Origin: Nocardioides sp. ChNu-153
GTDB taxonomy: Bacteria > Actinomycetota > Actinomycetes > Propionibacteriales > Nocardioidaceae
Reading direction: 5' to 3'
Length of the DNA: 64,000 nucleotides
Assembly (NCBI RefSeq): GCF_030466625.1
Contig: NZ_JADEVT010000002.1
Location: 248,001 to 312,000, forward strand
In this document: piece by piece, positions 56,565-64,000 of the stretch
How positions within the stretch are numbered: position 1 is the first letter of the stretch
How the letters are laid out: every line of letters begins with the position of its first letter
Made by a program: the position numbers and the translations under genes
Notes under the pieces: generated by a model
The model's input: the letters and a program-made list of their open reading frames with translations, nothing else
Databases searched by the model: none
What the model was told of the DNA's origin: nothing

Positions 56565-56879
56565 GTGCGGGAGCCCGAGGCGTCGTTCACCTTCGACACC
56601 GCCACGAGAACGCTGCGCCTGACGGGTGGGCTCTACGACACCCACGACGTCGAGCAGCTCGACCTGTCGGTGAGCGCCGCGTCGGGAGGGTTCGCGCGCG
56701 ACGTGCGCCTCGACCTCAGCGAGGCCACCTTCTTCCCCAGCCTCGCCGTCGGCACCCTCGTGGCGCTGCGCCGCCGCGCAGAGCGCAACGGGGTCGCCGT
56801 GGACGTCGTCGCCGAGCCGGGGTCGCTGGCGCACCGGGTGCTGACCGTGGTGCGCGTGCCGGTGTCCGCCCCTCGGTGA
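56565..56879 (+). CDS. STAS-domain protein (anti-sigma factor antagonist-like)
   Basis: 104 residues. Single STAS-type fold: LRLTGGLYDTHDVEQLDLSVSAASGGFARDVRLDLSEATFFPSLAVGTLVALRRRAERNGVAVDVVAEP, with Ser in place of the usual phosphorylated Ser (FFPSLAVG). In partner switching such proteins bind an anti-sigma kinase and are reactivated by a PP2C phosphatase, and one is encoded at 58818. GTG 56565 has GAGGAGG upstream. The preceding 100 bp includes an AT-richer stretch (56480-56512) that likely holds its promoter. Confidence 0.75.
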   Translation: MREPEASFTFDTATRTLRLTGGLYDTHDVEQLDLSVSAASGGFARDVRLDLSEATFFPSLAVGTLVALRRRAERNGVAVDVVAEPGSLAHRVLTVVRVPVSAPR

Positions 56880-56910
56880 CGACGGTGCCACCCGGGCGGA
56901 CCCCCCGGCC

Positions 56911-57537
56911 TCAGCGTGCCGAGCGGGCCCGTCGTACGACGCGGTAGGCCAGCACGCCCGCGACCGCCATCGGCCCGGCCACGATGACGGGGTCGATCCA
57001 CTGGTGTCGCACGTCGACCCGGCCGGCGCGCGAGGACACGGGCTCGTGGCCCGCCTCGCCCCGGACGCCGGTCTCCGCCACGAGGCGGTCGGGACGGCCG
57101 CGCAGCGCGGAGGTCACCCGGCCCTCGGCGACGTCCACCCGGTCGGCGGCGACGAGCAGCAGCCAGTGCGCGGCCCGGGCCTCGCTGAAGCGGCGGTAGG
57201 CCAGGCGGCGCACGACGCCCGAGACGCCCTTGAGGGGCTGCCCGGTGCCGAAGACGGGGGTCACGAACGCGTGCTCCACCGACCGCTCCCGCGGCCGCAG
57301 CTCGGGCTGCCGCTCGGGGAACTCCCACCGGGCGCCGGTCGCGCCGGGGTCGAACCGCATCTTCGGCACCGCCGGGCGGTCGGCCGGGTCCAGGTCGGCG
57401 CCCCACCCGGGGATGCGGGCGCGGAGCTCGTCGCTGGTCTCGGCCAGCGGCGGCTTGTGCGGGGTGTAGGTGTACCGCGTGCCCAGCTCGGCACGCTCCT
57501 CGGAGGTCAGGTCGGCCGGGTCGCGCTTCTCGATCAT
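56911..57537 (-). CDS. Conserved hypothetical protein with C-terminal anchor helix
   Basis: 208 residues. The N-terminal 60 residues carry DPADLTSEERAELGTRYTYTPHKPP and a Pro-rich segment, then a mixed alpha/beta middle, RLAYRRFSEARAAHWLLLVAADRVD, and a C-terminal transmembrane helix (PVIVAGPMAVAGVLAYRVV) followed by basic residues. Thus a cytosolic domain anchored in the membrane. No family recognised. ATG with GAGGAG upstream, 14 bp after the alcohol dehydrogenase stop, so probably in the same operon and possibly tethering its redox activity. Confidence 0.65.
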   Translation of the reverse strand: MIEKRDPADLTSEERAELGTRYTYTPHKPPLAETSDELRARIPGWGADLDPADRPAVPKMRFDPGATGARWEFPERQPELRPRERSVEHAFVTPVFGTGQPLKGVSGVVRRLAYRRFSEARAAHWLLLVAADRVDVAEGRVTSALRGRPDRLVAETGVRGEAGHEPVSSRAGRVDVRHQWIDPVIVAGPMAVAGVLAYRVVRRARSAR

Positions 57538-57551
57538 GGCTGGCTCCTCGG

Positions 57552-58700
57552 TCACGCCGCCGACGGGACGACGAGCGGCTTGACGACGCCGTCCAGCTTG
57601 GCGGAGAAGACGTGGTAGCCCTCGGCGATCTCGTCGAGGGGGAAGCGGTGGGTCACGATGTCGCTCGGGCGCAGGTGGCCGTTGCGGATGTGCTCCAGCA
57701 GGCGCGGCCACTGCCGCTTCACCGGGCACTGGTTGGCGTTGATGGTGAGGCCCTTGTTCATGGCGTCGCCGAACTTCACGGCGCTGAAGATGGGGCCGTA
57801 GGCGCCCATCACGGAGATGGTCCCGCCCTTGCGGACGCCGTCGATGGCCCAGTTGAGGGCGATGGGCGAGCCGCCCTGCATCTTCAGCTTCGCCGCGGTC
57901 ACGTGCATGAGCAGGTTGCCGTCCGCCTCGGCCCCCACGGCGTCGATCGCCACGTCCGCCCCGAGGTGGCCCGTCGTGCGCTTGAGGTGCACCACGATGT
58001 CGCGGTGGTGGGTGAAGTTGACCGTCTCGGCGTGCGCGAAGGTCCGCGCCAGCTCGAGGCGGTAGTCGAGGTGGTCGACGACGATGACGCGGCCGGCGCC
58101 CATGAGCCACGCCGACTTCGCGGCGAACAGGCCGACCGGCCCGGCGCCGAACACCACGACGGTGTCGCCCTCCACGATGTCGCCCAGCTGTGCGCCGAAG
58201 TAGCCGGTGGGCAGCGCATCGGTGAGCAGCACCGCGTCCTCGTCGCCCATCCAGTCGGGGACGAGCGAGGGGCCGACGTCGGCGAACGGCACGCGGACGT
58301 ACTCGGCCTGCCCGCCGTCGTACCCGCCCGTGGTGTGGGAGTAGCCGTAGATGCCGCCGACCGCCGTGGCGTTGGGGTTCACGTTGTGGCAGTTGGAGTA
58401 GAGGCCGCGCGCGCAGAAGAAGCACGAGCCGCAGAAGACGTTGAACGGCACCATCACCCGGTTGCCGACCTGCAACGACTGCACCGACGGACCGACCTCG
58501 TCGACGATGCCCACGAACTCGTGGCCGAACGTGTGGCCGACGCGGGTGTCCGGCATCAGGCCGTGGTAGAGGTGCAGGTCCGAGCCGCAGATGGCCGCGG
58601 TCGTGACGCGCACGATCGCGTCGTTCGGGTGCTCGATCGTGGGGCGGTCCTTCTCCTCCACGCGGATGCGGTACGGGCCGCGGTACGTCATCGCCTTCAC
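57552..58700 (-). CDS. Zinc-dependent alcohol dehydrogenase
   Basis: 382 residues of the medium-chain MDR family. Catalytic zinc ligands in AAICGSDLHLYHG and GHTFGHEFVG; structural zinc from four Cys in CGSCFFCARGLYSNC; Rossmann VVFGAGPVGLFAAKSAW. The layout resembles the glutathione-independent formaldehyde dehydrogenase-like group; substrate not fixed. GTG 58700 has GGAGG at 5 nt spacing; ATG 58691 is internal. Followed by the membrane-anchored hypothetical gene. Confidence 0.9.
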   Translation of the reverse strand: MKAMTYRGPYRIRVEEKDRPTIEHPNDAIVRVTTAAICGSDLHLYHGLMPDTRVGHTFGHEFVGIVDEVGPSVQSLQVGNRVMVPFNVFCGSCFFCARGLYSNCHNVNPNATAVGGIYGYSHTTGGYDGGQAEYVRVPFADVGPSLVPDWMGDEDAVLLTDALPTGYFGAQLGDIVEGDTVVVFGAGPVGLFAAKSAWLMGAGRVIVVDHLDYRLELARTFAHAETVNFTHHRDIVVHLKRTTGHLGADVAIDAVGAEADGNLLMHVTAAKLKMQGGSPIALNWAIDGVRKGGTISVMGAYGPIFSAVKFGDAMNKGLTINANQCPVKRQWPRLLEHIRNGHLRPSDIVTHRFPLDEIAEGYHVFSAKLDGVVKPLVVPSAA

Positions 58701-58817
58701 GGGTGCCTCCGTGCGTGTCGGGGTGGGAGGGTGCGCCGGGCTGGTACCCACCCCGGTGGCGGGCAACCGGAGCACGGCCGCGGCGCCGAGGCGGCGGACG
58801 GGGCGCGTTGTGGAAGA

Positions 58818-61610
58818 ATGTCCGACGACATTTTCCTCGTCCTGGGCCGCAGCCTCGGGGCGTCGTCGAGTGGAGTCCGATTGAGCCGTGCGCGACGTGA
58901 CGACGCCGTGACGACGGGTGCAGGTGCCGGCACCGACGACACGGGGCAGGAGCTCCGTGCCCACGACGGCCGGGCCGCCCCCTTCGGGTCGTCCGGCGCC
59001 CGCGACGCCGCCCGCGTGGAGCGTGCCCGCAAGCTCGCGGCGCGCCCCGGCGGGCTGCTCCCGCTCAACCGGCTGGCCGAGCTGGCCGCGCAGCTGCTGG
59101 GCGTCGAGTCCGCCCAGGTCTCCGTCGTCGCCGACGAGCAGACCGTCATGGGCGGCGCCGGCCTGGCGTCGCAGACGGTCGGGGTGCGCTCGGCCGCTGC
59201 CGAGTCGCTGTGCACCGTGACGGTCGAGGCCGGTGTCCCGGTGCTGATCCCCGACGCGACGGCCGACCCGCGGGTGCGGGACCTGCCGCCGGTGACCTCG
59301 GGCGCGGTCGGGTCCTACCTGGGCGTCCCCCTGCGGGCGGGCGACCACGTGGTGGGCGCCCTGTGCGTCTTCGGCCGGGAGACCCGGTCGTGGTCCGACG
59401 ACGACGTCGCGCTGCTGCAGCAGCTGACGGGGCCCGCGCTGACCGAGCTCGAGCTCGCCGCCCTCGAGACCACCTACGAGGAGGACCGCGTGCTGTGGCA
59501 GCTCGCGGTCGACGCGGCCGGGGTCGGTGCCTTCGACTGGGACCTGGCGACGGGGGCGCTCCGGTGGGACGAGCGCCTGCTGGGGCTGTTCGGGCACGAC
59601 CGCACCACGTTCGGCGGCACGATCGAGGCCTTCGAGCAGTGCGTGCACCCGGACGACCGGGCCCGCGTGGGCGCGGCGCTGGCGGAGGCCATCGCCACCT
59701 GCGGTGAGTACGAGGCGGAGTACCGCGTGGTCCGGCCCGACGGCGAGCTGCGCTGGGTCGCCGCGCGCGGTCATGCCGTGACGGGCGAGGACGGCGCGGC
59801 GGTGCGGGTCGTGGGAGCGGCGTACGACACCACCGCGGTGCGCGAGGGCGAGGCGCGCGTCGGCCGGATCCTCGAGGCGATGCCGACCGCGTTCTTCCAG
59901 CTCGACCCCGAGTGGCGGTTCACCTACGCGAACCCCGAGGCCCGTCGCCTCCTGGGTGGCATCGGCACCGACGTGGTCGGCCACGACATCTGGGAGCTGT
60001 TCCCCGCGGCGCTGGGCACGGACTTCGAGCGGCACTACCGCGGCTCCGTCGCCTCGGGCGAGCCGTCCGCGTTCGAGGCGTACTACCCGCCGCCGCTCGA
60101 CGACTGGTACGAGGTGCGCTGCTGGCCCGCGCCCGACGGGTTGTCGGTCTACTTCCTCGGCATCACCGAGCGACGCCGTGCGCAGGAGCTGCTGGCCCGC
60201 CGGGCGCGACGCGCCGCGCTGCTGGCCGAGGCGACGCGGGCGCTGACCGACACCCTCGACGAGGAGGAGGCGGTCGGGCGGCTGACGAAGCTGCTGGTGC
60301 CGGCCCTGGGCGACTGGTGCGTGGTCACCCTGGTCGACGGCACGCTCCCGGACGACCTGCTCTCCGAGCGCTCGTGGCGCCGCCGGCTGCGCGACGTGGG
60401 CTGGTGGGCCGACGACCTCGCACTCCGCCCGCTCGTCGAGCGCTACGCGCAGCTGCGGGTGCCCGCGCTGACCGACGAGTCGCTCGTCGTGCAGGCGCTG
60501 GTGAGCGGCCGGCCGGTCGTCGTGCCCGAGGGCGCTGCCGACCGCATCGCCGCGATCCTGCAGCCCGGCGAGGCCACCGACCTGTGCCGCCGGTTGGCGC
60601 CGTCGGCGGCCGCGATCATCCCGCTGCAGGGGCGCGGCCGGGTGGCGGGCCTCATGAGCGTGTTCCGCGGCGCGGGCCGCGCCACCTTCACGGACGACGA
60701 CGTCGAGGTCCTCGCCGACGTCGCTGAGCGCGCGGGGCTGGCGCTGGACAACGCGAGCATGTACACCGACCAGCGCGAGCTCGCGGAGGGCCTGCAGCGC
60801 AGCCTGCTCACGGCTCCGCCGGAGCCGGACCACCTCGAGGTCGTCGTGCGCTACGAGCCGGCGGCCGAGGCCGCGCAGGTGGGCGGGGACTGGTACGACG
60901 CGTTCCTCCAGCCCGACGGTGCGACCACGCTGGTGATCGGCGACGTCATCGGCCACGACACCGTCGCGGCGGCGGCGATGGGCCAGGTCCGCACGCTGCT
61001 CCGGGGCATCGCGGTGACGACGGAGGAGGGCCCGGCCGCCGTGCTGCGGCGGGTCGACTCGGCCATGACGACCCTGCAGGTCGACACCATGGCGACCGCC
61101 GTGGTCGCGCGGCTCGAGCAGACGCCCCAGGAGCGTGCCGACGGCGTCACTCGCCTGCGGTGGTCCAACGCGGGCCACCCGCCGCCGGTCGTGGTCGTCC
61201 CCGACTCCTCCGGCGGCCTGACGGCGCGCCTGCTGTGGGCCGACGCGGCCAACCCCATGCTCGGGTTGCTGACCGGCATCCCCGGCGACGAGGAGGCTCG
61301 CGACGACTCCGTCGTCGTGCTGCCGCGCGGTTCGACCCTCCTGCTCTACACCGACGGCCTCGTCGAGCGACGCGGCCAGGTGCTCGACGTCGGCCTGGAG
61401 CTGCTGCGGGAGACCCTGACCGACCTCGCAGCCCAGGACCTGCCGCTCGAGGAGCTCAGCGACGAGCTGCTGCGCCGCATGCTGCCGGGGTGGACGGAGG
61501 ACGACGTCGCGATCGTCGCCGTGCGCCTGCACCCCGAGGACCGGCCGCGCCCGCCGACGGCCGGCCCGGGCAGCGTGCCGCCGAACGTCGCCCCGGCGCC
61601 CGAGGTGTGA
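58818..61610 (+). CDS. GAF-PAS-PAS-GAF-PP2C (SpoIIE) serine phosphatase
   Basis: 930 residues. GAF (about 75-210), PAS (225-345), PAS (350-455), GAF (475-650), then a PP2C/SpoIIE domain (from about 660: LQRSLLTAPPEP, EAAQVGGDWYDAF, VIGDVIGHDTVAAAAMGQVR, NAGHPPPVVV, LLLYTDGLVERRG, DDVAIVAVRL) with its metal-binding Asp residues intact. It should dephosphorylate STAS partners in response to signals sensed by GAF/PAS, in the cytosol. Start uncertain: ATG 58818 has no ribosome site; GTG 58908 is another choice. No RsbW-type kinase domain is present. Confidence 0.88.
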   Translation: MSDDIFLVLGRSLGASSSGVRLSRARRDDAVTTGAGAGTDDTGQELRAHDGRAAPFGSSGARDAARVERARKLAARPGGLLPLNRLAELAAQLLGVESAQVSVVADEQTVMGGAGLASQTVGVRSAAAESLCTVTVEAGVPVLIPDATADPRVRDLPPVTSGAVGSYLGVPLRAGDHVVGALCVFGRETRSWSDDDVALLQQLTGPALTELELAALETTYEEDRVLWQLAVDAAGVGAFDWDLATGALRWDERLLGLFGHDRTTFGGTIEAFEQCVHPDDRARVGAALAEAIATCGEYEAEYRVVRPDGELRWVAARGHAVTGEDGAAVRVVGAAYDTTAVREGEARVGRILEAMPTAFFQLDPEWRFTYANPEARRLLGGIGTDVVGHDIWELFPAALGTDFERHYRGSVASGEPSAFEAYYPPPLDDWYEVRCWPAPDGLSVYFLGITERRRAQELLARRARRAALLAEATRALTDTLDEEEAVGRLTKLLVPALGDWCVVTLVDGTLPDDLLSERSWRRRLRDVGWWADDLALRPLVERYAQLRVPALTDESLVVQALVSGRPVVVPEGAADRIAAILQPGEATDLCRRLAPSAAAIIPLQGRGRVAGLMSVFRGAGRATFTDDDVEVLADVAERAGLALDNASMYTDQRELAEGLQRSLLTAPPEPDHLEVVVRYEPAAEAAQVGGDWYDAFLQPDGATTLVIGDVIGHDTVAAAAMGQVRTLLRGIAVTTEEGPAAVLRRVDSAMTTLQVDTMATAVVARLEQTPQERADGVTRLRWSNAGHPPPVVVVPDSSGGLTARLLWADAANPMLGLLTGIPGDEEARDDSVVVLPRGSTLLLYTDGLVERRGQVLDVGLELLRETLTDLAAQDLPLEELSDELLRRMLPGWTEDDVAIVAVRLHPEDRPRPPTAGPGSVPPNVAPAPEV

Positions 61611-61628
61611 CGAGCACTCCCCGGCGGG

Positions 61629-61698
61629 TGTAACGCGGTGTCCGGGCTACTGGAGACGGCGCCGGCGCCGTGTGCAGCAGCCCGGACACCGCGTTACA
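61629..61698. terminator. Perfect 20-bp inverted repeat with inner palindrome
   Basis: Arms 61629-61648 and 61679-61698 (starting TGTAACGCGG) are fully complementary. The 30-bp middle holds a 16-bp perfect palindrome ACGGCGCCGGCGCCGT (61656-61671). It lies between the convergent phosphatase and ThDP enzyme genes, so it can act as a bidirectional terminator; its length and structure also suit a palindromic repeat element. Confidence 0.7.
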
Positions 61699-61702
61699 GC
61701 GC

Positions 61703-63485
61703 CTAGCCGCCCTCGTGCGCGGCGTGCTCGTCGAGCAGGGCACGGGCGTGCTCGCCGGCTTCGCCCTCCTGGGCCAGGGCGTCGCGGAAGCTGTCGAGCT
61801 TCTGGGCGCCGGCGGGGAACGGCGGCAGCAGCGGCACGTCCGCGTCGACGACCGCCTCGATGACGACGGGCCGGTCGGCCGACAGGGCGGCGCGCCACAC
61901 GTCGTCGACGTCGGCGGGGTCGTCGAGCCGGATGCCCCGCAGCCCGAGGAGGTCGGCCCACCCGGCGTACGGCACGTCGGGCAGTGACTGGCTGGTGTCG
62001 AAGCGGGGCTCGCCCTCCATCTCGCGCTGCTCCCACGTGACCTCCGCGAGGTCCCGGTTGGCGAGGACGAGGAGCACGAAGCGCGGGTCGGCCCAGTCGC
62101 GCCAGCGCGACGCCACCGTGACGAGCTCGGCGAGCCCCGTCATCTGGGTCGCGCCGTCACCGGCGAGGGCCACGACGGGACGGTCGGGGTGCTCGAGCTT
62201 CGCGGCCAGCCCGTAGGGCACGGCCGAGCCCATGCTCGCGAGCGTGGACGAGAGGTGGGGCCGGGACGCCGGGCGGGAGCCGCAGGTGCCGCGCGTACCA
62301 GTAGGTGATCGAGCCGACGTCGACCCCGACCTGGGCGTCCGCGGGCAGGTGGTCGGAGAGGCGTCGTACGACGAGCTCGGGGTTGAGCGGGTGCGCCTCG
62401 ACCCGGGCGCGGCGCTCGGCGACGTCGTGCCAGCGCTCGACCTGCGCGACGACCTCCTGCTCCCACGAGCGGTCGGTGCGCTCGCGCAGCAGGGGGAGCA
62501 GCCGCTCCAGGGTCGTGGCCGCGTCGCCGACGAGCCCGACGTCGACGGGGTAGCGGTTGCCGAGGTGGCGCCCGTCGATGTCGACCTGCACCGCGCGGGC
62601 CTGGCCGGGGGCGGGGTAGTACTCGGTCCACGGGTCGTTGCTGCCGACGACGAGGAGGGTGTCGCACTCGTCCATCAGCCAGCCCGACGCGGTGGTGCCG
62701 AGGTGGCCCATGACCCCCACGCTGGTCGGCAGCGTCTCGTCCCACCACGGCTTGCCCAGCAGGCTGGTCGTCACGCCGGCGCCGAGCCGCTCGGCGACGG
62801 CGCGGACCTGGTCGCCGGCGTGCCGGGCTCCCTGGCCCACGAGCAGGGCGACGCGCTCGCCGCGGTCGAGCACCTCGGCGGCGGCGCGCAGGTCCGCGTC
62901 CGTTGGTACGACGACCGGCGTGCGCCAGGTCGGCGTGGTCGGCACGACGCCGTGCGTGTGGGGGAGGGGCTCGGGCACCTCGGCGGTCTGCACGTCGTGG
63001 GGGAGCACGACGACGCAGGGGCTCCGGGTCGCCAGCGCGGTGCGGAAGGCGCGGTCGAGCACCATGGGCGCCGACTCCGGCGACAGGACCGACTGCACGT
63101 ACTGGGCCGCGACGTCCTTGAAGAGCGCGGGCAGGTCGATCTCCTGCTGGTACTCCGAGCCCAGCGCGGTGGTCGGCTGCTGGCCGACGATCGCGACGAG
63201 GGGCACGTGGTCGAGCTTCGCGTCGTACAGACCGTTGAGGATGTGGACCGCGCCCGGGCCCTGGGTGCTGAGCACCACGCCGATGCCGTCGGTGAACTTG
63301 GCGTGCCCGACCGCCATGAGGGCGGCCTGCTCCTCGTGGCGGGCCTGCACGAAGGCGGCGTCGCCGTCGGCGCGGCGCAGCGCGCCCATGACGGGGTTGA
63401 TGCCGTCACCCGTGTAGCCGAAGACCCGGTGCACGCCCCAGGCGCGGACGCGCTCGACGACGAGGTCGGCGACCGTGCGGGTCAC
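61703..63485 (-). pseudogene. poxB: ThDP-dependent pyruvate oxidase-like enzyme, broken by a one-base frameshift
   Basis: Two frames together encode one complete protein. Frame 1 (start GTG 63485) has the PYR domain (GYTGDGINPVMGALRRADG, catalytic Glu in RHEEQAALMAVGHAKF, STQGPGAVHILNG), the middle domain and the start of the PP domain up to YWYARHLRLPPGVPAP. It then runs into unconserved Arg-rich sequence until 62157. Frame 2 continues exactly from there (HLSSTLASMGSAVPYG, ThDP motif GDGATQM) to the stop at 61703. Removing one C from the CCCC run (62257-62260, G on the plus strand) joins them. It may be a true pseudogene, a sequencing error or a phase-variable tract. Confidence 0.82.
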
Positions 63486-63602
63486 GAGCGGCCCCCGCGG
63501 TCGGAACGGGTACGGCGGGTGCGCTGGCGGGATCCACGTCGCCTGGTACCCAGGCCGGCCCGGCGCACGTCCCACGACGTCCTTGACTACGGTGGGGAGC
63601 AG

Positions 63603-63639
63603 AAGGGCCCGGAGACATGTGGTGTGTCTCCGGGCCCTT
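63603..63639. terminator. Perfect 15-bp hairpin before the ThDP gene
   Basis: AAGGGCCCGGAGACA (63603-63617) pairs with 63625-63639 across a 7-nt loop. On the minus strand it follows the small basic protein gene; the second of two hairpins in tandem. Confidence 0.75.
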
Positions 63640-63641
63640 CC

Positions 63642-63668
63642 CCAGTACGGGCTTCCCCGCCCTACTGG
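63642..63668 (-). terminator. Short hairpin directly after the small basic gene
   Basis: CCAGTACGGGC (63642-63652) pairs with GCCCTACTGG (63659-63668) with a one-base bulge; it begins 1 bp after the stop codon of the minus-strand gene. Confidence 0.5.
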
Positions 63669-63669
63669 C

Positions 63670-63783
63670 TCAGGTGCGCTTCTTGCCAGCGTCGCTGCGC
63701 TTGTCGCGCCAGCGACCGTCCTTGTTGCGGTCGCGCTCCTGCGTGCCGCCGCCCTTCTTGGGGACCTGTGGGGGCTTGCTCAT
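63670..63783 (-). CDS. Small basic protein, 37 residues
   Basis: Sequence starts MSKPPQVPKKGGGTQERD and ends RSDAGKKRT; over a third of residues are Lys/Arg. ATG 63783 has a strong GAGGAG 7 nt upstream, and a well-formed promoter lies about 60 bp farther up. An in-frame longer start has no ribosome site. No family recognised; resembles short nucleic-acid- or ribosome-binding peptides only in composition. Followed by two hairpins. Confidence 0.6.
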   Translation of the reverse strand: MSKPPQVPKKGGGTQERDRNKDGRWRDKRSDAGKKRT

Positions 63784-63844
63784 TGCGTTTCTCCTCGGCC
63801 GGGTGCCCGCCCGGTACGGACGCCCCGAGCGGGACGCAAGGCCC

Positions 63845-63873
63845 ACTATCACATAAGAACTACGCTTGTGTAA
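63845..63873 (-). promoter_or_regulatory. Promoter of the small basic protein gene
   Basis: On the minus strand TTACAC (63873-63868), 17-bp spacer, GATAGT (63850-63845). It sits in one of the most AT-rich stretches of the window. The leader of about 55 nt could carry regulation. Confidence 0.5.
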
Positions 63874-63928
63874 TTAGCGACAGCCTGCCGCCCTGAGTGG
63901 GGCCAGCTCGCGTCGAAGACGGCAGCGT

Positions 63929-64000
63929 TCAGCCCTCGTCGGTATCGCCATCCGCAGCGGCGTCCGCGACCGCGGCGTCGCGGGCGGCCCGGACGCAGGC
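63929..64000 (-). CDS. Partial CDS, C-terminal 23 residues
   Basis: An open frame from the window edge to a TGA at 63931-63929, encoding a tail rich in Ala and Asp that ends DGDTDEG. Codon pattern fits the genome, but the gene cannot be identified. Confidence 0.4.
   Translation of the reverse strand, partial: ACVRAARDAAVADAAADGDTDEG

Noticed and set aside
57612..58817. Upstream extension of the PP2C phosphatase opposite the alcohol dehydrogenase
   Set aside because: The extension is antisense to a well-conserved dehydrogenase and has no domain similarity.
61629..61698. Transposon ends or an integration site
   Set aside because: There is no transposase, target duplication or tRNA next to it; a convergent terminator explains the position.
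63640..63700. A possible tRNA in the gap after the small basic gene
   Set aside because: Only one stem with a bulge forms; no anticodon arm or T-loop motif fits.

Overview
The window is very GC-rich DNA (NNG/NNC codons dominate every gene) from an actinomycete. Evidence for Actinomycetota includes DUF3145, DUF3052 and DUF3072 proteins, an RNase H/phosphatase fusion, homodimeric-type aceE, a type II FAS locus led by a PucR-family regulator, an IdeR/DmdR-type iron box, and a desABCD-type siderophore operon. Many genes start 6-8 nt after a TANNNT-like -10 box, as expected for leaderless mRNAs. The order resembles Micrococcales and relatives, but the genus cannot be fixed from sequence alone. I saw no prophage, insertion sequence, CRISPR array or replication origin, so this reads as ordinary chromosome.

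Layout. 1-5.0 kb: envelope genes (partial PAP2-type protein, GT-C glycosyltransferase), a voltage-sensor-like membrane protein, recO, a MarR regulator and uppS. 5.0-8.6 kb: a zinc module (zur, znuB, znuC, znuA) with a Zur-box-like promoter. 8.6-17.4 kb: glyS, a lipoprotein, dusB, an M15-like secreted protein, dgt, dnaG and tRNA-Asn. 17.5-22.5 kb: a double GNAT protein, a CDF transporter coupled to a solute-binding-like lipoprotein, a sugar-nucleotide epimerase-like protein and tRNA-Met. 22.5-27.2 kb: a 1072-residue hybrid histidine kinase and a membrane acyltransferase. 27.2-32.5 kb: desABCD-type hydroxamate siderophore synthesis under an iron box. 32.7-40.0 kb: DUF3145, then accD, fabF, acpP, fabH, fabD and the regulator. 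40-47.3 kb: an alpha/beta hydrolase, aceE, DUF3052, an acyl-CoA synthetase, a peroxiredoxin and tRNA-Val. 47.4-50.9 kb: a two-component system with an Asp-rich anchored protein on each side and an identical 16-bp palindromic element upstream of each. 50.9-55.6 kb: an acyl-CoA ligase, Nif3-like protein, zinc-ribbon protein and RNase H/phosphatase. 55.6-64 kb: yaaA, a STAS protein, a zinc alcohol dehydrogenase, a GAF/PAS/PP2C phosphatase, a frameshifted ThDP enzyme and a 37-residue basic protein.

How parts work together. Zur should repress znuABC when zinc is sufficient. An IdeR-type repressor, not in the window, should repress desABCD when iron is sufficient. The FAS genes are stop-start overlapped and likely co-transcribed, supplying malonyl-ACP and chain elongation, while aceE supplies acetyl-CoA. 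The most unusual points are the Asp-rich pair around the two-component system, a biotinyl/lipoyl-like tail on FabD, a His-rich tail on ZnuC, a coupled CDF/solute-binding-like pair, and a single-base frameshift in the ThDP enzyme.
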